Positions 6,800 to 12,941 of a stretch of DNA of 15,325 bases are shown here, one piece after another. This DNA comes from Pseudomonadota bacterium (lineage in GTDB: Bacteria > Pseudomonadota > Gammaproteobacteria > Burkholderiales > Burkholderiaceae_D). The notes beneath the pieces were generated by a model that was not told where the DNA came from, did no database searches, and worked only from the letters and a program-made list of their open reading frames with translations. Position numbers and translations under genes: made by a program. Each line of letters opens with the position of its first letter. The stretch's first letter is position 1. Location: positions 1 through 15,325 of the forward strand of contig JAEZHR010000062.1 of NCBI GenBank assembly GCA_023416415.1, given 5' to 3'.

Positions 6800-6805
6800 A
6801 GGAGA
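6800..6805 (+). promoter_or_regulatory. Shine-Dalgarno that fixes the fabF TTG start
   Basis: AGGAGA lies five bases before TTG 6811. The next in-frame methionine is past residue 70, so the TTG start is needed to keep the conserved RRVVVTGLG strand. Confidence 0.75.
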
Positions 6806-6810
6806 ACTGT

Positions 6811-8058
6811 TTGACCCGCTCACGTGAACGCCGCGTCGTGGTGACAGGACTGGGCTGCGTGTCCCCGGTTGGCAACACGATTGCTGATACCTGGGCAGCG
6901 CTGACCGAGGGTAAATCCGGCATCGCGACCATTACCAAGTTCGACGCCACGCCTTTTTCCACGCGTTTTGCTGGTGAAGTGAAGGGCTTCAATATCGAGG
7001 ATTACATCCCCGGCAAGGAAGCGCGCCACATGGACACCTTCATTCACTACGGCATGGCCGCGGGCATCCAGGCGATGCAGGACAGCGGTCTGATGGTGAC
7101 CGAAGAGAATGCCGAGCGCATCGGCGTGATCGTCGGCTCCGGCATTGGCGGCTTGCCAATGATCGAAGAGACGCACGCGGAGTTGACCAAGCGCGGGCCT
7201 CGCCGGATCAGTCCATTCTTTGTCCCGGCATCGATCATCAACATGATCTCCGGCCATTTGTCGATCAAGTACGGGCTGAAGGGTCCGAACCTGGCGATCG
7301 TCACCGCCTGTACGACCGGTCTGCATTGCATCGGTGCGGCCGCGCGCATGATCGAGTATGGCGATGCCGACGTGATGATCGCGGGTGGGGCCGAATCAAC
7401 AGTCTCTCCTCTGGGTATTGGCGGGTTCGCTGCTGCACGCGCCCTGTCGTCGCGCAATGACGATCCGGTCACTGCATCGCGCCCTTGGGACAAGGACCGG
7501 GATGGTTTCGTGCTGGGCGAGGGTGCCGGCGTGATGGTGCTGGAGGAATACGAGCACGCAAAAGCGCGCGGTGCGAAGATCTATGCCGAGATCCTCGGAT
7601 TTGGCATGAGTGCTGACGCCTATCACATGACCGCTCCTCTGGAAGACGGCGACGGTGCGCGGCGCTGCATGGTGTCCGCGATGAAGAACGCCGGCGTCAC
7701 CGTCGATGAGGTCGATTACGTGAACGCACACGGTACTTCCACGCCGCTGGGTGACATTGCCGAGACGGTTGCAATCAAGCGTGCTCTGGGTGAGCAGGCA
7801 AAAAAGGCAGTGGTCAACTCAACGAAGTCGATGACCGGTCACCTGCTTGGCGGCGCTGGTGGTCTGGAGTCCGTGTTCACGGTGCTCGCCGTGCATCACC
7901 AGATTTCCCCGCCGACCATCAATATTTTTAACCAGGATCCGGCCTGCGACCTGGACTATTGTGCAAACACTGCCCGCAACATGCCGATTCGTGTCGCCCT
8001 GAAGAACTCCTTCGGCTTTGGCGGTACCAACGGCACTCTCGTGTTCGGCAAGCTTTGA
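6811..8058 (+). CDS. fabF: Beta-ketoacyl-ACP synthase II (FabF), 415 aa
   Basis: Elongating condensing enzyme of type II fatty acid synthesis; in E. coli it also controls temperature adaptation through cis-vaccenate. The Cys-His-His triad is seen as Cys167 in TACTTGLH, His307 in NAHGTSTPLGD and His344 in SMTGHLLGGAG, with Lys339 in STKS. The gating phenylalanine is Phe401 in NSFGFGGTN. Length fits FabF (about 412-415). The start is TTG at 6811, supported by AGGAGA and the natural opening MTRSRERRVVVTGLG. The adjacent acpP is the usual partner. A 12-bp hairpin six bases downstream of the stop likely ends the transcript. Confidence 0.98.
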   Translation: MTRSRERRVVVTGLGCVSPVGNTIADTWAALTEGKSGIATITKFDATPFSTRFAGEVKGFNIEDYIPGKEARHMDTFIHYGMAAGIQAMQDSGLMVTEENAERIGVIVGSGIGGLPMIEETHAELTKRGPRRISPFFVPASIINMISGHLSIKYGLKGPNLAIVTACTTGLHCIGAAARMIEYGDADVMIAGGAESTVSPLGIGGFAAARALSSRNDDPVTASRPWDKDRDGFVLGEGAGVMVLEEYEHAKARGAKIYAEILGFGMSADAYHMTAPLEDGDGARRCMVSAMKNAGVTVDEVDYVNAHGTSTPLGDIAETVAIKRALGEQAKKAVVNSTKSMTGHLLGGAGGLESVFTVLAVHHQISPPTINIFNQDPACDLDYCANTARNMPIRVALKNSFGFGGTNGTLVFGKL

Positions 8059-8063
8059 CTTTG

Positions 8064-8100
8064 GTGCTGCCCTTTTTCATGCAAAGGGCAGCACGGTTTC
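8064..8100 (+). terminator. Hairpin closing the fab cluster (likely terminator)
   Basis: GTGCTGCCCTTT (8064-8075) pairs perfectly with AAAGGGCAGCAC (8083-8094) around a 7-base loop. A pyrimidine-rich but interrupted tract (GGTTTCTTCC) follows, which weakens the intrinsic terminator call. The hairpin starts six bases after the fabF stop. Confidence 0.65.
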
Positions 8101-8113
8101 TTCCCCTGCCTCC

Positions 8114-8644
8114 ATGTCGATAGCGGTCTCCGCCGTCGTCCGGCCGTCCCGGCTGCTCTTGCTTCTCACCTTTGCGATGTCCCTCGCCGCAGCATTAGTT
8201 GCGGTTGCAATCGCATTCGGCCTTGTCGGCAACGACCTTGTTTGGCTGGCCCGTTTCCTGCTCTGTGTCTGCTGCGGATTCATTGCCCTGTTTGGGTTTT
8301 CTCATGGTGGCACGCTGCGAAAAACTCACCATATAGCCATTTCGGGAGCAGGGCAGGTCTGGATCCGGGAGGCGGGAGAGAACAGACCTTGTACAGACGC
8401 CAATCGGCCACATCTAGGAGAGAGCGGCATGACGGTTCACTTGCTGCCGGACTCGACGCTATGGCCGCACCTGTTGGTGTTGCGCCTGCGCAGCGAGGAT
8501 GGCGGTATCCGGACGGTGCCCATCCTGCCGGACAGTACATCGCGTGAGTCCTTTCGCGCGCTTGCTGCGGCTTGCCGTTGGCTGGCCGCACGCAGCGAAG
8601 CCGGCGATATGCGCTCCTCCGGAAAAAATCTGGAAGCCGATTGA
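8114..8644 (+). CDS. YgfX/CptA-like small inner-membrane protein, 176 aa
   Basis: Two hydrophobic segments are visible, about residues 13-37 (LLLLLTFAMSLAAALV and onward) and 43-62 (VWLARFLLCVCCGFIALFGF), followed by a soluble tail. The tail has LLPDSTLWPHLLVLRLRS (110-127), VPILPDST (135-142) and FRALAAACRWL (147-157), a pattern like the E. coli YgfX/CptA family of two-helix membrane proteins. In E. coli, YgfX is encoded with SdhE and was proposed as a toxin acting on FtsZ/MreB; that role should not be transferred here, and no SdhE-like gene is adjacent. The frame is open back into fabF; ATG 8114 is chosen because it lies after the fab hairpin and leaves a short basic N-terminus before helix 1, but no clear Shine-Dalgarno supports it. 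The 3' end touches the candidate sigma-E promoter for rpoE. The family call rests on pattern only. Confidence 0.68.
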   Translation: MSIAVSAVVRPSRLLLLLTFAMSLAAALVAVAIAFGLVGNDLVWLARFLLCVCCGFIALFGFSHGGTLRKTHHIAISGAGQVWIREAGENRPCTDANRPHLGESGMTVHLLPDSTLWPHLLVLRLRSEDGGIRTVPILPDSTSRESFRALAAACRWLAARSEAGDMRSSGKNLEAD

Positions 8645-8669
8645 ACTTCTTACATTTCCCATGGTCAAC
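8643..8669 (+). promoter_or_regulatory. Candidate sigma-E promoter for rpoE (autoregulation)
   Basis: GAACTT (8643-8648), 16 bases, then TCAAC (8665-8669) closely matches the sigma-E consensus GGAACTT-N16-TCAAA/TCTGA. Transcription would start near 8676, giving a leader of about 38 bases before rpoE. The -35 overlaps the stop codon of the preceding gene. Confidence 0.65.
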
Positions 8670-8713
8670 TGCTCACGCCGCGTGCATGTTGCAATGGAAC
8701 AAGGAAACCGGGA

Positions 8714-9316
8714 TTGACAACAGAACGCGACATAGACCAGCTACTTGTCGAACGCGTGCAGCGTGGCGACAAGCGGGCGTTCGAGCTATTGGTCACCAAG
8801 TACCAGCGCAAGCTGATGCGCCTGGTGTCGCGGCTGGTGCGCGACCAGGCCGAAGCCGAGGACGTGGTGCAGGAAGCCTTCATAAAGGCTTACCGTGCGC
8901 TGCCTCAATTTCGGGGTGACTCCGCTTTCTACACCTGGTTGTATCGGATCGGTATCAATACGGCAAAGAATTACCTGGTCACACAGGGGAGGCGGGCTCC
9001 GACCTCGACCGAGGCCGATGCCGAGGAAGCGGAAACCTTCGATGATGGTGAGCATCTGCGTGACATCAATACGCCCGAATCCATGCTGGCGACCAAGCAA
9101 ATCGCCGAAACGGTGAATGTGGCAATGGATGCATTGCCTGACGAGTTGCGCCTAGCAATCACATTGCGCGAAATTGAAGGCTTGAGCTACGATGAAATCG
9201 CCGAGGCAATGGGTTGCCCCATTGGAACCGTCCGCAGCCGGATTTTCCGGGCGCGCGAGGCGATCGCAGAGAAGCTGCGCCCGCTGCTCGGCACGGCCAT
9301 CGACAAGCGCTGGTAG
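8714..9316 (+). CDS. rpoE: RNA polymerase sigma-E factor (RpoE/AlgU type ECF), 200 aa
   Basis: Extracytoplasmic-function sigma factor that directs the envelope-stress response. Region 2 covers about residues 24-90, with KYQRKLMRLVSRLV, EDVVQEAFIKAYRALPQFRGDSAFYTWLYRI and NTAKNYLV. Region 4 covers about 130-185, with LPDELRLAITLREIEGLSYDEIAEAMGCPIGTVRSRIFRAR as the -35-binding helix-turn-helix. The start is TTG 8714, preceded by AAGGAA (8701-8706); a closer ATG at 8694 is out of frame. The opening TTERDIDQLLVERVQRGDKRAFELL is like other betaproteobacterial RpoE proteins. The order rpoE-rseA-rseB confirms the assignment, and the promoter just upstream suggests self-activation. Confidence 0.97.
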   Translation: MTTERDIDQLLVERVQRGDKRAFELLVTKYQRKLMRLVSRLVRDQAEAEDVVQEAFIKAYRALPQFRGDSAFYTWLYRIGINTAKNYLVTQGRRAPTSTEADAEEAETFDDGEHLRDINTPESMLATKQIAETVNVAMDALPDELRLAITLREIEGLSYDEIAEAMGCPIGTVRSRIFRAREAIAEKLRPLLGTAIDKRW

Positions 9317-9377
9317 GCGCGCAAACGTAGTCTGAACGAATCAATGCGAATGCCGGGCTGGCCTGTGCAAGGAAGTT

Positions 9378-9929
9378 ATGAATACGAATGAGTTGAAGCG
9401 CGAGCGGATATCGGCATTCATCGACGGCGAACTCGATGATGGCCAGACTGAGATCGCTCTGGCTGATCTGCGCGATGGCGATGGTCGGAGCGACTGGGAG
9501 CTCTACCATCGGATCGGCGATGTGTTGCGCTCGGATGACATGGCGCTGCGCATGAGTGACGATTTTTCCGCTCGCCTGTCCACCCGTCTTGCGAAAGAGC
9601 CGGTATACATCGCGCCGCAGGTCGTCGAGCGATCCTCTCGCGTCGCGCCGCGTACTTGGCGCCTTGCCGCTGGGGCTGTGGCTGTTGCGGCACTTGCCTT
9701 CGTTGCGACCTTGCCTCTGATTGACGCACTTCAGCCCGCATCATCCGGACCCGCACTTGCGGCGGCTGGCCCCGTGCCGGCAGAAACGATTGTGCCGGTC
9801 ACATCTCCCGAGGGCGTAATCTTGCGCGATCCGCGCATCGATGACTACCTGTTTGCACATCAGCGGTCGTTACCGGACATGCATCAAAGCGCGGAGTATG
9901 CGCGCAACGCGAATTTTCCCGGCAAATGA
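9378..9929 (+). CDS. rseA: Anti-sigma-E factor RseA/MucA, 183 aa
   Basis: Single-pass inner-membrane protein that sequesters RpoE until regulated proteolysis releases it. The cytoplasmic N-terminal domain has the RseA signature ELKRERISAFIDGELDD (5-21) and SDWELYHRIGDVLRS (38-52). A transmembrane helix spans about 94-115 (WRLAAGAVAVAALAFVATLPLI). The periplasmic tail is Ala/Pro-rich, then has RDPRIDDYLFAHQRS (about 150-164) and ends SAEYARNANFPGK. Start ATG 9378 has AAGGA (9369-9373) four bases away. It lies 61 bases after rpoE, and its stop overlaps the rseB ATG. In the family the periplasmic part binds RseB and is cut first by DegS (AlgW); which site-1 protease acts here cannot be seen. Confidence 0.93.
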   Translation: MNTNELKRERISAFIDGELDDGQTEIALADLRDGDGRSDWELYHRIGDVLRSDDMALRMSDDFSARLSTRLAKEPVYIAPQVVERSSRVAPRTWRLAAGAVAVAALAFVATLPLIDALQPASSGPALAAAGPVPAETIVPVTSPEGVILRDPRIDDYLFAHQRSLPDMHQSAEYARNANFPGK

Positions 9930-10957
9930 TGGGTATGCAGAAGGCACTCGCTTCATTCAGATTGCTCGTAACCGTTTCGCTGTTCGCTGCTTGCGTTGCG
10001 CAGGCGCAGGACAGGCTTGCCCAGGACAATGCGCAAGAGGCCCGGGTCTGGCTCGGCAAGATGCAGAGTGCGCCGCAGCGGCTGAACTACTCGGGGACTT
10101 TCGTCTATCAGCAGGGGAGTCAGCTGCGCAGCTCGCGCATCGCCCACCTGCTCGACGGTGAAACCGAGCTGGAAAAGCTTGAGATACTCGACGGCACGCC
10201 ACGCGAATACATTCGTTCGAATGAAGAAGTCATCTGCTACGTTCCGGAAACGAGAACCTTGCAGGTGGAAAAACGGGCGACTCGTGACGTGTTCCCGGCT
10301 CTGCTGAGTGCGAGCGCGGAAGAGCTGGGTGAGTACTACGAATTGCGCGTCGGCGAGAGCGGGCGCGTGGCGGGTCGCCCCTGCCAGGCCATCATGCTGC
10401 AGCCCAAGGATCGCATGCGCTACGGCTACAAGCTATGGGCGGACAAGGCAACCGGGCTGTTGTTGCGTGCGCAGACTCTTAATGCCCGGGGCGAAGTGGT
10501 CGAGCAGATCGCCTTTACCCAGATCTCGCTCGGAGGCGTCGATCGAAGTCATGTAAGGCCCAGCCATTCAGATACGAGCGACTGGCGGGTCGAGCAGGCG
10601 GTCACGGAGCACGCGAGCCTGTCAGGCTGGTCGGTCAAGCGTTTGCCGCCGGGCTTTCGCAAGATTCGCGAGGTCCGGCGCATGATCTCGGAGCGCCCGG
10701 CAGCCGGCACGCAGACAGTCGCTGCAGAGCCAGGGCGCGAGATCGGGCAGGTGATATTCTCTGACGGCCTTGCCGCGATCTCGGTCTTCATCGAACCCGG
10801 TTCGCATAGCCGGACCGAGGGTACGCTGCGGCAGGGCGCGCTTAATATCATGGGCAAGCGTTACGGCGATTACTGGCTGACGGTGGTCGGCGAAGTACCG
10901 CCGAATGCAATCCGCGAGGTCGCGAATTCGATCGAATTCAAGCCCGCGAGCCAGTGA
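9926..10957 (+). CDS. rseB: Periplasmic sigma-E regulator RseB/MucB, 343 aa
   Basis: Binds the periplasmic part of RseA and shields it from proteolysis; in E. coli it also senses lipopolysaccharide intermediates. A signal peptide is visible at about residues 1-27 (RLLVTVSLFAACVAQA, likely cut after AQA). The MucB/RseB large domain begins near WLGKMQSAPQRLNYSGTFVYQQG, with HLLDGETELEKLEILDG and a REYIRSNEEVICYVPE stretch. The smaller C-terminal domain includes GWSVKRLPPGFRKIREVRR and the terminal YGDYWLTVVGEVPPNAI. The ATG at 9926 overlaps the rseA stop (ATGA) in a tandem ATGATG, so M1 or M2 may be used. Two other cysteines (about positions 104 and 152) could form a periplasmic disulfide; this is inference. 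Confidence 0.93.
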   Translation: MMGMQKALASFRLLVTVSLFAACVAQAQDRLAQDNAQEARVWLGKMQSAPQRLNYSGTFVYQQGSQLRSSRIAHLLDGETELEKLEILDGTPREYIRSNEEVICYVPETRTLQVEKRATRDVFPALLSASAEELGEYYELRVGESGRVAGRPCQAIMLQPKDRMRYGYKLWADKATGLLLRAQTLNARGEVVEQIAFTQISLGGVDRSHVRPSHSDTSDWRVEQAVTEHASLSGWSVKRLPPGFRKIREVRRMISERPAAGTQTVAAEPGREIGQVIFSDGLAAISVFIEPGSHSRTEGTLRQGALNIMGKRYGDYWLTVVGEVPPNAIREVANSIEFKPASQ

Positions 10958-11049
10958 AGCGTGGCGCCTTGCGGCGCATGAAGGACGGCGAGGCCAGCAG
11001 TTTTCGGCTTGTCGCCAGGGAGTGGTAATCAAAAAAAGAAGAGGAAAAC

Positions 11050-12522
11050 ATGAATGCGATTCAACATGTGCGCACGGCGTCGCTTGCCATGCTGCTTGGC
11101 GCCTGCCTCTTGATCGTGGCGCCGGTGGACACTGGTTTCGGGCTGGCTCATGCACAATCCGGCCAGCTGCTGCCGGATTTCGCCGATCTGGCCGAGCGCG
11201 CCGGGCCGGCCGTAGTCAATATCCGCACGACCGAACGTGTGCGACCCGGACGTGGCGGGGCAGTGCCTGGCATCGAGGACGAGGAAATGCAGGAGTTCTT
11301 CCGGCGCTTCTTCGGCATTCCGGTCCCGCCGCAGCAGGCTCCCTCTCCGCGTGGGCGCCGCACGCCACAGCAGGAGGAGGAAGTCCCCCGCGGCGTCGGT
11401 TCCGGATTCATTATTTCTCCTGACGGTTATCTGCTGACGAACGCCCATGTGGTCGAAGGCGCCGACGAGGTGTATGTCACGCTGACCGACAAGCGTGAGT
11501 TCCGCGCCAAGATCATCGGCGTGGACAAGCGTACCGACGTCGCCGTGGTGAAGATTGATGGCACCAATCTTCCACGTCTGGCAATCGGGGACCCGAACCG
11601 CTTGCGCGTTGGTGAATGGGTGATTGCGATCGGATCGCCGTTTGGCCTTGAGAACACCGTAACGGCCGGCATCGTCTCGGCAAAGGCGCGCGATACGGGG
11701 GACTACCTGCCTCTGATCCAGACCGATGTGGCGGTCAATCCGGGCAATTCCGGCGGGCCGCTGATCAACATGCGAGGGGAAGTGGTCGGCATCTATTCCC
11801 AGATATACAGCCGCTCCGGTGGCTTCATGGGTATCTCCTTCGCCGTGCCAATCGACGAAGCCATGCGCGTGGCCGAACAGTTGAAGACGAGCGGACGTGT
11901 CACCCGCGGACGTATCGGCGTACAGATTGGCGAAGTCACGAAGGACGTGGCCGAGTCGCTGGGACTGGCTCGCGCGCAGGGGGCCCTGGTGCAGCGCGTG
12001 GAAGCCGGCAGCCCGGCAGAGAGCGGCGGCATGGAGGCGGGCGATATCATCTTGCGCTTCAACGGTGCGGCGGTGGAAAAATCGAATGACTTGCCTCGCA
12101 TTGTTGGGGCGACCAAGCCGGGCACCAAGGCGAGTGTGACGGTCTGGCGTCGCGGAGCGACGCGCGAACTGACACTGACTGTGGCCGAACTCGAACCTGA
12201 GCAGCAAGCCTCTCGCAGTACGCGCCAGGAGCCGCAGCAGGCGCCGAATGCTATGGGGCTCGTTGTGAGCAGTCTGAGCGAGGCCCAGAAGCGCGAGTTG
12301 CGTGTGGATGGCGGAGTGATCGTCGATTCGGCGGAAGGAAGCGCTGCCCGGGCGGGAATTCGTGCAGGGGACGTGATTCTGCGGCTGGACAACACCGACA
12401 TCACCGATGCGCGCCAGTTCAATACCCTGGTTTCCAAACTCGATTCGCGCCGCATGCATGCGTTGCTGATCCGGCGCGGTGAAGCATCGCTGTTCGTGCC
12501 GATCCGTCCGGCGGCGCAGTAG
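11050..12522 (+). CDS. mucD: Periplasmic serine protease MucD/DegP (HtrA family, two PDZ domains), 490 aa
   Basis: Trypsin-like protease and chaperone that clears misfolded envelope proteins. The triad is His133 (TNAHVV), Asp163 (RTDVAVV) and Ser234 (GNSGGP). PDZ1 is at about 285-378 and PDZ2 at about 400-488. A signal peptide is present: cleavage after AHA (residue 35) is likely, although LGAC (16-19) is also lipobox-like. The segment 62-114 holds an acidic/aromatic EEMQEFFRRFFGI and a charged linker RGRRTPQQEEEVPRG, matching the MucD/DegP loop LA region. Start ATG 11050 has an AGAGGAAA ribosome site. There are no cysteines outside the leader. Placement after rseB resembles the Pseudomonas mucABCD operon, and it occupies the place held by rseC in E. 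coli. Confidence 0.95.
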   Translation: MNAIQHVRTASLAMLLGACLLIVAPVDTGFGLAHAQSGQLLPDFADLAERAGPAVVNIRTTERVRPGRGGAVPGIEDEEMQEFFRRFFGIPVPPQQAPSPRGRRTPQQEEEVPRGVGSGFIISPDGYLLTNAHVVEGADEVYVTLTDKREFRAKIIGVDKRTDVAVVKIDGTNLPRLAIGDPNRLRVGEWVIAIGSPFGLENTVTAGIVSAKARDTGDYLPLIQTDVAVNPGNSGGPLINMRGEVVGIYSQIYSRSGGFMGISFAVPIDEAMRVAEQLKTSGRVTRGRIGVQIGEVTKDVAESLGLARAQGALVQRVEAGSPAESGGMEAGDIILRFNGAAVEKSNDLPRIVGATKPGTKASVTVWRRGATRELTLTVAELEPEQQASRSTRQEPQQAPNAMGLVVSSLSEAQKRELRVDGGVIVDSAEGSAARAGIRAGDVILRLDNTDITDARQFNTLVSKLDSRRMHALLIRRGEASLFVPIRPAAQ

Positions 12523-12556
12523 AATCCGACAGGTGGCGGACGCAAGTCCGCCGTCC

Positions 12557-12561
12557 GGAGA
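12557..12561 (+). promoter_or_regulatory. Shine-Dalgarno that fixes the GTG start of the glutaredoxin-like gene
   Basis: GGAGA lies seven bases before GTG 12569. It argues against an upstream in-frame ATG at 12479, which lies inside mucD. Confidence 0.65.
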
Positions 12562-12568
12562 AAGCGGC

Positions 12569-12856
12569 GTGCACCAGTTCACCCTTTACACGCGTTCCTA
12601 TTGCCACCTGTGCGACGACATGCTGGAGGCGTCGCAGTCGCTAAGCGGCGAATATCCGTTTACTGTCGAGTTGATGGATGTCGACGCCGACGAGGGCCTG
12701 CAGGCGCAGTTTGACGTAGTGGTCCCGGTGCTTTTCGGGCGGCAGGACGACGGGGAATCGGTGCAGCTGTGCCACTATTTTCTCGATGAGGTGCGCGTCC
12801 GTGCCTTTCTCGAGTCGGCGCGCGCGGAGGGCCAAAATCACGGCTTGCGGCCGTGA
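12569..12856 (+). CDS. Glutaredoxin-like protein (DUF836 type), 95 aa
   Basis: Small thioredoxin-fold protein with the redox motif Cys-His-Leu-Cys in TRSYCHLCDDMLE (residues 8-20), after a first beta strand HQFTLYT. The conserved cis-proline context is VVVPVLFG (about 49-56), matching the DUF836/glutaredoxin-like family. Start GTG 12569 gives the normal length with GGAGA seven bases upstream; a longer version from ATG 12479 would overlap mucD by 44 bases and add a basic, un-Grx-like head. There is no signal peptide, so it should act in the cytoplasm. Its substrate is unknown. Position between mucD and lepA is common in betaproteobacteria, which may reflect operon convenience rather than a direct stress role. 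The stop lies inside a short hairpin (12838-12856). Confidence 0.85.
   Translation: MHQFTLYTRSYCHLCDDMLEASQSLSGEYPFTVELMDVDADEGLQAQFDVVVPVLFGRQDDGESVQLCHYFLDEVRVRAFLESARAEGQNHGLRP
12838..12856 (+). promoter_or_regulatory. Hairpin over the glutaredoxin-like stop codon
   Basis: TCACGGC (12838-12844) and GCCGTGA (12850-12856) form a perfect 7-bp stem with a 5-base loop. No U-tract follows. It could stabilise the upstream mRNA end or be incidental. Confidence 0.4.
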
Positions 12857-12863
12857 AATCCGG

Positions 12864-12869
12864 TAAAAT
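12864..12869 (+). promoter_or_regulatory. Candidate -10 box for lepA
   Basis: TAAAAT followed by GC resembles the acpP -10 (TAAAATGC in both). No good -35 was found at 16-18 bases upstream, so this is a weak call. Transcription would begin near 12876, just before the terminator-like hairpin. Confidence 0.35.
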
Positions 12870-12897
12870 GCCGGCCGACGCTCCATCTCCATCCTGC

Positions 12898-12924
12898 AAG
12901 GCGCTCGCTCGGAGCGCCTTTTTT
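12898..12924 (+). terminator. Strong intrinsic terminator or attenuator just before lepA
   Basis: AAGGCGCTC (12898-12906) pairs perfectly with GAGCGCCTT (12912-12920) over nine base pairs with a 5-base loop, and six T residues follow (12919-12924). It ends 17 bases before the lepA ATG, with no Shine-Dalgarno in between. It may terminate the rpoE-grx transcript, attenuate lepA, or both. Confidence 0.8.
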
Positions 12925-12941
12925 GTATTGCAACCTCGTCA

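Noticed and set aside
10964..10977. Hairpin GCGCC/GGCGC after rseB as a terminator.
   Set aside because: Five base pairs and no T-run; the rest of the 92-base spacer shows no other signal except the mucD ribosome site.
12479..12568. Longer glutaredoxin-like protein from ATG 12479.
   Set aside because: It would overlap mucD by 44 bases and add a basic 30-residue head not expected in the family; GTG 12569 has a good ribosome site.
11029..12582. A 517-codon open frame on the minus strand across mucD.
   Set aside because: It is fully antisense to a clear HtrA protease with triad and PDZ domains. The translation has no family character and no ribosome site. Long antisense frames are expected in GC-rich coding DNA.
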